Assembly (NCBI GenBank): GCA_944388795.1 | Contig: CALXKD010000016.1 | Span: forward strand, 1 to 37,075 | DNA: 37,075 bases | Source of the DNA: an uncultured Clostridia bacterium | GTDB lineage: Bacteria > Bacillota > Clostridia > TANB77 > CAG-508 | Reading direction: 5' to 3' | Shown: one piece after another, positions 31,517 to 37,075 of the stretch | Numbering within the stretch: position 1 is the stretch's first letter | How the letters are laid out: each line of letters begins with the position of its first letter | Made by a program: the position numbers and the translations under genes | The notes under the pieces: model-generated | Database searches by the model: none | What the model was told of the DNA's origin: nothing | What the model saw: the letters and a program-made list of their open reading frames with translations, nothing else

Positions 31517-34369
31517 TTGGAAGAAGAAAATAAAATAAAAACAGAAAATACAGATACACAAGTTGAAACAAAAACAAAGAAAAAAAGTAAAATACGAATG
31601 ATATTAGTCATTGTATTTATTGCAATATTTGCAATTGTATCATATATCCAAGTGAGAGGAAGTTATTTAGAATATTTAGAATTAGGAGAGAATTATTTAG
31701 ATGTATTTTATACAAACCTAATTTATCGATATGCAATTATGGCAATTAATTTTGTAATTCTATTTTTTGCTATATTTATGACCAATAGAGGAATTAAAAA
31801 AGGTTTAAAACCATTTTTTGAAGAAGAAAAAAAGGAAATGCCCAAATTATTAAATAAATCAATTGCTTTAGTAATTTCTATCCTTGTTAGTGTATTTATA
31901 TCAAACATGATGATGCAAAATATTATGCTAGTTATGGCAAATACATCTTTTGGAATAACAGATCCTATATTTGGGTTAGATATTGCCTACTATGTATTCC
32001 AAAAACCATTAATTGAAATGATAGTGTATTATGTATTAGGTATTGTTATTGGATTAACGATATATATGGCAACATATTATATTATCGTATTTAATAGATA
32101 TTTTGACGGTGTAGATAGTAAAATGCTAAAAGAAAGTTTGTTAATGAAAAAGTTAACAAGAAATATTTTATTAATTATTATTGGAGTGGCAATTGTAACA
32201 ATTCTAAGTACGCAAAACTTAATGTTTGGAAAGATATTGACCATTGATGATAATATAGAAATTAATGGTGCTGGAATGACAGAAGCTACGATTAGACTTT
32301 GGGGATATGTTATATTTGCTTTTGTTATAGTGATTTTCGCTTATAGGGCATTAAGTAATTTTAAAAAAGGAAATACAGCAAAAGTATTAAAGAATTTAGC
32401 AGTGATTCCTATTTATTTAGTAGCACTATTTGTTGTTATGGTAGCATTTGATTTGATTTATGTGAATTCAAATGAATTAGATAGAGAAAGACCATATATT
32501 GCACAAAATATTGAAAATACACAAAATGCTTATGGATTAGAAATTGAAGAAAAGTCTGTAGAATATTCAGGAACAGTAACAGAACAAGAATTAAATGCAG
32601 ATGCAAATATTGTTAATAATATACCAATTATTAGTGAGGAAGCTGTATTAACCACTTTAAAAAATACACAAACAAGTACAGGATATTATACATATAGAAG
32701 TGCTAATTTAGCAAAATATAAAATTGGTGACGAGGAAAAAATTGTATATTTATCTCCAAGAGAAATTACAAGTTCAGATAGAACCTATAGTAACAAAACT
32801 TATGAATATACACATGGGTATGGAGAAATTATTACTTCAGCAACAGAAAGTTCAGAAACAGGAAATATAGAATATGTTCAAAAAAATGTATCAAGAAATG
32901 ATGAGGTTATTCATATAACAGAACCAAGAATCTATTTTAGTACAGATGATAGTGCTATTATTGCAACTAATACAAAAAACAAGCAAGAATATGATTATAC
33001 AGATGAAAATGGAAATGATGTAACATCATCATATACAGGAAAAGCTGGATTACAATTAGGATTTTTAGATAGATTGGTTTTAGGAATGTATAAAGGAGAT
33101 ATTAATTTAGCTTTTTCTGGTGAAATTACAAGTGATAGCAAAATATTAATTAACAGAAATATTATAGAAAGAGCAAAAAAAGCATTACCATATTTAATGT
33201 ATGATGAAAATCCATATACAGTGATTGGTGATGATGGAAAAATATATTGGGTATTAGATGCTTATACTATTTCAAGTAGTTATCCATATTCACAATATAC
33301 AGAAATCGAGCATGAAGATGAAACAACAGATATTAACTATATTAGAAATTCTGTAAAAGTAATTATTGATGCCTATAATGGAACAATGGATTTTTATATT
33401 ACAGATAGAACAGATCCAATTGCAATGGCATATAGAAATATATATTCATCTCTATTTGTAGATTTAGATGAAGAAATCCCAGAGGATATAGCAGAGCATT
33501 TTGTTTACCCAGAATTCTTATATAATGTACAAGCTGAAATCTTGAAAATTTATCATAATGTAAGACCAGATGTATTATATCGTTCAGATGATTTATGGGA
33601 TTTTGTTAGATATAATAATCTCAATACAACTAGATCAACAGGCACCTATTTAGAACCATATTATATTATGGTGCAAACAGATAATGGAGAAGAATTAGGC
33701 TTAATGCAAATTTATACACGTAATGATAGACAAAATATTATTTCGTATTTAGTTGGAACAACAGATGGAGGAACCAATCGATTAACATTATGCAAGTTCT
33801 CAGAAGATAGCAATATTGTTAGTCCAACACAATTGGATAACCAAATAGAAGAAGATGAAGCAATCTCATCAGAATTAGAAACCTTGGAAACTACAGGAAC
33901 AAGAATTACAAAACAAATGCTGATTGTACCAATAGGAAATACATTGTTATATGTTGAGCCTATTTATCAAACCATGATTAATGAATCAGAAATTCCATTA
34001 TTGAAAAAGGTAATTGTAGCATCAGGAAATAAAGTAGCAATAGGAGATACCTTACAAGAGGCTTTACAAAATCTTCTTTCAAATTCTGCAGTAGATATTG
34101 AAGTAGAAAATACAGAAGATATTGATGGATTAATTGATTCGATTATCAAGGCAAATCAAAATTTAAAGGATTCAACCAATAATAGTGATTGGGAAATGAT
34201 GGGAAGCGATATTGAACGACTACAAACTTTAATAGATTCTTTAGAAAGAATGAGAGAGGAAACCTCTGGAACAGAAAATGCTGATAATACCAATACTACA
34301 AATACAATAGATAATACTATTCGTGAAGATATAGAAAATGTAAATATGACAGCAAATGAAAATGTATAA
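31517..34369 (+). CDS. UPF0182 family large membrane protein
   Basis: 950 aa from TTG 31517, which lies 8 bases after AAGGAGG; the ATG at 31490 precedes that binding site. After a charged 30-residue N-terminus there are about seven membrane helices (about residues 27-310). These include IRMILVIVFIAIFAIVSYIQ, IALVISILVSVFISNMMM and LAVIPIYLVALFVVMVAFDL, with FGITDPIFGLDIAYYVFQKP between them as typical of UPF0182. A large extracellular domain follows. It contains the family stretches TGYYTYRSANLAKYKIGDEE, YKGDINLAFSGEITSDSKIL, ALPYLMYDENPY, YIRNSVKVIIDAYNGTMDFY and FVYPEFLYNVQAEILKIYH, and the C-terminal tail is acidic. Function is unknown in the family; length and motif order match. Confidence 0.92.
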   Translation: MEEENKIKTENTDTQVETKTKKKSKIRMILVIVFIAIFAIVSYIQVRGSYLEYLELGENYLDVFYTNLIYRYAIMAINFVILFFAIFMTNRGIKKGLKPFFEEEKKEMPKLLNKSIALVISILVSVFISNMMMQNIMLVMANTSFGITDPIFGLDIAYYVFQKPLIEMIVYYVLGIVIGLTIYMATYYIIVFNRYFDGVDSKMLKESLLMKKLTRNILLIIIGVAIVTILSTQNLMFGKILTIDDNIEINGAGMTEATIRLWGYVIFAFVIVIFAYRALSNFKKGNTAKVLKNLAVIPIYLVALFVVMVAFDLIYVNSNELDRERPYIAQNIENTQNAYGLEIEEKSVEYSGTVTEQELNADANIVNNIPIISEEAVLTTLKNTQTSTGYYTYRSANLAKYKIGDEEKIVYLSPREITSSDRTYSNKTYEYTHGYGEIITSATESSETGNIEYVQKNVSRNDEVIHITEPRIYFSTDDSAIIATNTKNKQEYDYTDENGNDVTSSYTGKAGLQLGFLDRLVLGMYKGDINLAFSGEITSDSKILINRNIIERAKKALPYLMYDENPYTVIGDDGKIYWVLDAYTISSSYPYSQYTEIEHEDETTDINYIRNSVKVIIDAYNGTMDFYITDRTDPIAMAYRNIYSSLFVDLDEEIPEDIAEHFVYPEFLYNVQAEILKIYHNVRPDVLYRSDDLWDFVRYNNLNTTRSTGTYLEPYYIMVQTDNGEELGLMQIYTRNDRQNIISYLVGTTDGGTNRLTLCKFSEDSNIVSPTQLDNQIEEDEAISSELETLETTGTRITKQMLIVPIGNTLLYVEPIYQTMINESEIPLLKKVIVASGNKVAIGDTLQEALQNLLSNSAVDIEVENTEDIDGLIDSIIKANQNLKDSTNNSDWEMMGSDIERLQTLIDSLERMREETSGTENADNTNTTNTIDNTIREDIENVNMTANENV

Positions 34370-34404
34370 GAAAATATGAAAAAATATTGAATAAAAAGTA
34401 AATA

Positions 34405-34436
34405 AAAAATCCACTCTATAAATAAGGTGGATTTTT
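34405..34436 (+). terminator. Terminator-like hairpin directly before the DUF5665-like gene
   Basis: AAAAATCCAC (34405-34414) pairs with GTGGATTTTT (34427-34436). The T-run forms part of the stem, and the ATG of the next gene is at 34438. The right arm holds GGTGG, the only ribosome-binding-like sequence for that gene. Confidence 0.75.
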
Positions 34437-34437
34437 T

Positions 34438-34743
34438 ATGTTAGGATTTTTAAATAAGATAAAAAACAAAAAGATAGATGTATTAAATACTTCTATCAAT
34501 AATTTAATAGAAGCATTTCAAAAATCCAATATTGAGGAATGGACATATATTTTTGGAAGTAAAAAAGAAATTATAAAAAGAAATTTAATTGCTGGGATAT
34601 TTAGAGGTGTAGGTATAGGTATCGGTGTAACTATTATAACAGCTGTTTTAGTTATTATTTTACAAAAAATTGTAACACTAAACATACCTATTATTGGAGA
34701 ATATATTGCAGATATTGTGGAAATCGTACAAAGGAGTCGATGA
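34438..34743 (+). CDS. DUF5665-like small membrane protein
   Basis: Product is 101 aa. The N-terminal helix is followed by LIEAFQKSNIEEWTYIFGSK, then KKEIIKRNLIAGIFRGVGIG with Gly-rich IGVTIITAVLVIIL (one or two membrane helices, about 53-78), and a C-terminal IVTLNIPIIGEYIADIVEIVQ. The order R-N-x-x-x-G-x-x-R-G-x-G-x-x-x-G is the DUF5665 pattern as I recall it. Function is unknown. The start ATG has GGTGG at 7 bases, inside a terminator-like stem. Confidence 0.75.
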   Translation: MLGFLNKIKNKKIDVLNTSINNLIEAFQKSNIEEWTYIFGSKKEIIKRNLIAGIFRGVGIGIGVTIITAVLVIILQKIVTLNIPIIGEYIADIVEIVQRSR

Positions 34744-34848
34744 AGGTTAATAGAGAGTATTCATTTAATAAACTTGAAAAAAGGATAGATTTATAACAAG
34801 ATATGAGATATAATATATCTATATAAATTGTAGAAAAGGAGTGGTTTG

Positions 34849-35157
34849 ATGAAACGAAATTATTGTTGGGAAAAGACACCAGCAAAAATTGTAACGATCA
34901 AGAAACAAAAGACAGAATTTGGTTCACTTCATATTGAAGCCGTTTTAGAAGAATCACGGAAGAACAATGATGAAGTAGAAACCAATGAGGTTACGGTTGT
35001 TTGGGCATATGCACCGGTAGTGAGAACTTCAGAGGGAATAAGAGGCAACTTGGCACCCTCGTGTTTTGATTGGGCATATAAATTTGCCGAAGAGGGAATG
35101 GAGGTAATAATCCATCATTGTCTAGATGACAACGCAAGATATTTTTATTGTTCTTGA
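34849..35157 (+). CDS. Small hypothetical protein, GC-richer than its surroundings
   Basis: 102 aa from ATG 34849 after AAAAGGAGTGGTTTG, ending at a strong terminator. Soluble, with no membrane segment: CWEKTPAKIVTIKKQKTEFG, EVTVVWAYAPVVRTSEGIRG, CFDWAYKFAEEGMEVIIHHC. The several Cys/His residues might bind metal, but no clear motif is present. Codon use is unlike the window (GCC, ACG, CCG, GAG, and an in-frame CGG at 34957-34959). A +1 shift at that CGG would end the frame within ten codons, so here CGG is presumably read in frame. The family is not recognised. Confidence 0.7.
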   Translation: MKRNYCWEKTPAKIVTIKKQKTEFGSLHIEAVLEESRKNNDEVETNEVTVVWAYAPVVRTSEGIRGNLAPSCFDWAYKFAEEGMEVIIHHCLDDNARYFYCS

Positions 35158-35163
35158 AAAAAA

Positions 35164-35192
35164 GTGCGGACCGAGAGAGTTTCGGTCCGCAC
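35164..35192. terminator. Bidirectional Rho-independent terminator between convergent genes
   Basis: GTGCGGACCGA (35164-35174) pairs with TCGGTCCGCAC (35182-35192), 11 bp and GC-rich. It is flanked by a run of seven As on the left and AAAATTTTTATT on the right, so it serves both the gene at 34849 (+) and tyrS (-). Confidence 0.92.
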
Positions 35193-35212
35193 AAAATTTT
35201 TATTAATATAAC

Positions 35213-36427
35213 TTATTTTTCTAATTTATAAAATACTTTTTTACCTTTCTTTAAAATCGCATATCCTTGTGAAAAATCTTTTTCAGATAATTGATAATTT
35301 ACATCAGAAATTTTTTCATCATTTAAAGAAATACCACCTTGTGTAACTAAAGTTCTAGCTTGTCCTTTAGATGGTGCAATGCCTGTTTGGATAATTGCAT
35401 CTAAAATAGAAATATTTGTAGATTCTAATTTTACAGTAGGCATATTATCTAAACTACCAGTTCCATTAAATAAAGCATTAGAAGCTTCTTCTGCTTTTTT
35501 GGCTTCTTCTTCGCCATGAATTAATTTTGTAATTTCATAAGCTGCTACCTTTTTAGCTTCATTTATTTTTTCATCTTTTAAATTTGCTAATTCATGAATT
35601 TGTTCAATTGGAAGAAATGTTAACATTTTTAAAACAGTTTCAACACTACTATCTTCTATATTTCTCCAATATTGGTAAAATTCATAAGGAGAAGTTTTAT
35701 TAGGATCTAACCATAAAGCACCTTTTTCTGTTTTACCCATTTTTTTACCTTCTTTAGTTGTTAAAAGTTTAAAAGTTAATCCATAAGAATCTTCCTTACC
35801 AATTTTTCGAATTAATTCAACACCACCAATGATATTAGACCATTGGTCATTTCCACCCATTTCAAGTTTGCAACCATATTTGTTATATAAATATAAAAAG
35901 TCATAAGATTGCATTAACATATAACTCATTTCAAAAAAGGTTAAACCAGTTTCTAATCTTTGTTTATAACATTCTGCAGCAAGCATTCTATTAACAGAGA
36001 ATAAACTACCAATTTCACGAACAAAGTCGACAAATTTTAAATCTAATAACCAATCAGCGTTATTAACAATAATAGCTGCATTTTCTCCTTCAAAACTAAC
36101 AAATTTTTCTACTTGTTTTTTGATACATTCTACATTGTGGTTAATTTCTTCTCTTGACATCATTCTTCTCATATCTGTTTTTCCTGATGGATCACCAATC
36201 GTTGCTGTACCACCACCTACTAAGATAATAGGTTTGTGTCCACATTTTTGCATATGACTTGCTACCATTAATGAAACAAAATGACCAACATGAAGACTAT
36301 CAGCAGTAGGATCAATTCCAATATAAAAAGGAACAGATTCCTTTGCAAAAAGCTCTTTAATTTCTGCTGGGTGTGTTAATTGCTCAATATATCCTCTTTC
36401 GTCTAAAATATCAAAAACATTTTTCAT
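35213..36427 (-). CDS. tyrS: Tyrosyl-tRNA synthetase
   Basis: 404 aa. The start is the ATG at 36427 (minus strand), 8 bases after AAAGGAT; the upstream in-frame ATG at 36445 has no such site. Class I motifs: the HIGH variant in DPTADSLHVGHFVSL, VGGGTATIGDPSGKTDMR, FFEMSYMLMQSYDFLYLY, GGNDQWSNIIGG (tyrosine/adenylate site), the KMSKS variant KMGKTEKGALWLD, and a C-terminal S4 RNA-binding domain (APSKGQARTLVTQGGISLN). It charges tRNA-Tyr. No T-box leader is seen between it and the upstream zinc-ribbon gene, which has its own terminator. Confidence 0.97.
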   Translation of the reverse strand: MKNVFDILDERGYIEQLTHPAEIKELFAKESVPFYIGIDPTADSLHVGHFVSLMVASHMQKCGHKPIILVGGGTATIGDPSGKTDMRRMMSREEINHNVECIKKQVEKFVSFEGENAAIIVNNADWLLDLKFVDFVREIGSLFSVNRMLAAECYKQRLETGLTFFEMSYMLMQSYDFLYLYNKYGCKLEMGGNDQWSNIIGGVELIRKIGKEDSYGLTFKLLTTKEGKKMGKTEKGALWLDPNKTSPYEFYQYWRNIEDSSVETVLKMLTFLPIEQIHELANLKDEKINEAKKVAAYEITKLIHGEEEAKKAEEASNALFNGTGSLDNMPTVKLESTNISILDAIIQTGIAPSKGQARTLVTQGGISLNDEKISDVNYQLSEKDFSQGYAILKKGKKVFYKLEK

Positions 36428-36476
36428 CAAATTCCATCCTTTCAAATAATATATGTGTATAAAATAAATATAATAA

Positions 36477-36500
36477 AAAACGGATAGAAGACTCCGTTTT
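36477..36500 (-). terminator. Terminator of the zinc-ribbon gene
   Basis: On the + strand, AAAACGGA (36477-36484) pairs with TCCGTTTT (36493-36500), with an A-rich run to the left. On the minus strand this is a hairpin followed by Ts, just before tyrS. Confidence 0.75.
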
Positions 36501-36506
36501 AAAAAA

Positions 36507-36791
36507 CTAATTTAATGTAATACCAGTATTTCCTAAATTTCCTTTTTTACCAATATTTTGAATTTCTGATTTATATGGCTTGAAATCTTCATATTCTAAA
36601 AATCTATTTAAATTTTTTACTGAAACACCAATTTGACCAGAAATGGTATCTAAAGAATGATTTAATCCATTTTCTTGTACATAATTAACAAAATTAGAAA
36701 ATTCCATACCATCTTTAGCACTACATTTTGGACAAACATTACCTTGTGCTACATAAAAACTTCCACATCTACTACATCTATTAAATTCCAT
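36507..36791 (-). CDS. Small zinc-ribbon protein with helix-turn-helix-like region
   Basis: Product is 94 aa; the ATG follows GAGGAGGAATAT on the minus strand. The N-terminal zinc ribbon has CSRCGSFYVAQGNVCPKC (two CxxC pairs 12 residues apart). Residues about 33-75 are helical: FVNYVQENGLNHSLDTISGQ, then IGVSVKNLNRFLEYEDF, which has the look of a helix-turn-helix (GVSxxNLNRFL). It could be a small DNA- or RNA-binding regulator. This form, as I recall, is widespread as a hypothetical protein in Clostridia. It lies upstream of tyrS with a terminator between. Confidence 0.8.
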   Translation of the reverse strand: MEFNRCSRCGSFYVAQGNVCPKCSAKDGMEFSNFVNYVQENGLNHSLDTISGQIGVSVKNLNRFLEYEDFKPYKSEIQNIGKKGNLGNTGITLN

Positions 36792-37075
36792 AACATATTC
36801 CTCCTCTTACTATAAATGAACGATTATCTCTCGATATCTTCATTTTTCTTGATTTTTTATTTTTATATTATTAAACTTAATAACATTTTTAATAAATACA
36901 CTAAAAAGCGTACATCGTACATTTTTATTTGATTTTAAAATTTATCTAGAAACTTTCTTTACCATTAACCCTCTTAATTCACACTGGATCTATTTTATTA
37001 AATAGTCCTTACCATCCTTCGTTCAATGTATAAAGATAAAGTGACATGGCATTACTGCTAAAATACTGGCTCATT
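36792..37075. other. Intergenic region at the right edge; no gene identified
   Basis: AT-rich. It holds the ribosome binding site and presumably the promoter of the minus-strand zinc-ribbon gene, and a small GTAC...GTAC palindrome at about 36908-36919. The last about 60 bases carry a short minus-strand frame (MSQYFSSNAMSLYLYTLNEG) with no binding site that I can support as a gene. Confidence 0.4.

Noticed and set aside
36428..36506. T-box riboswitch upstream of tyrS
   Set aside because: Only about 80 bases separate the genes. They hold the zinc-ribbon gene's terminator and the tyrS binding site, with no T-box sequence or specifier stem.
37016..37075. Start of a minus-strand gene at the right edge
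   Set aside because: The frame is about 22 codons with no ribosome binding site, and the window ends before it can be judged.

Overview
The window is a stretch of a low-GC (about 30% by eye), Gram-positive, Clostridia-like chromosome. The evidence is strongly AT-biased codons, AAGGAGG-type ribosome binding sites, frequent TTG starts, TTGACA/TATAAT promoters, short hairpin-plus-T-run terminators, an LPxxG sorting-signal remnant and Firmicutes-style housekeeping operons. TAA, TAG and TGA all act as stops. An uncultured gut Clostridia lineage would fit, but I cannot name the species.

Layout: (1) 1-1030: the end of an rpoA-rplQ ribosomal operon with a REP-like palindrome between the two genes. 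(2) 1030-8400: an accessory surface-protein locus. It has a sorting-signal remnant, a type IV pilin-like protein ending in an FGE/C-type-lectin-like domain that looks like a diversity-generating-retroelement target, and a second pilin-like protein carrying BspA-type repeats. A 5'-intact but 3'-truncated group II intron and an IS91-like insertion (tyrosine integrase plus HUH transposase) lie between them, and the second pilin gene has lost its 5' end. (3) 8460-9650: two small membrane or glycosyltransferase-like genes. (4) 9670-11630: rpsB-tsf. (5) 11795-15575: an accessory block with a leucine-rich-repeat protein, a transglutaminase-like protein and small proteins. (6) 15770-20820: pyrH-frr-ispA-uppS-cdsA-rseP, covering UMP kinase, ribosome recycling, prenyl carrier synthesis, CDP-diacylglycerol synthesis and intramembrane proteolysis. 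(7) 20847-23530: a cadherin-like surface protein and a GH73-like glucosaminidase. (8) tRNA-Thr(CGU), an ORF6N protein, and several membrane-anchored proteins of unknown role (23610-29352). (9) prs, ftsY, a UPF0182 membrane protein and small genes up to 35157. (10) On the minus strand, tyrS and a zinc-ribbon protein.

The most striking observation cuts across regions. Four +1 frameshifts in three otherwise well-formed genes (the pilin/BspA gene, the transglutaminase gene twice, and rseP) all fall exactly at an in-frame CGG codon. In each, skipping the C gives a Gly codon (GGT or GGA) and restores the family sequence: PLGGYV in RseP and GGHAWN in the transglutaminase. Reading by eye, CGG is not used in frame in any other gene I call except two small GC-richer ones (15283-15531 and 34849-35157). 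This could be recoding at CGG (+1 frameshifting or CGGN quadruplet decoding as Gly), or a systematic insertion artefact of the assembly. It needs raw reads and peptides.

The second notable observation is the 3' end of the pilin/FGE gene (about 2764-2893). It has an abrupt compositional shift and the NNC/NNT codon pattern expected of an adenine-mutagenised variable repeat. No matching template repeat or diversity-generating reverse transcriptase is visible in the window.
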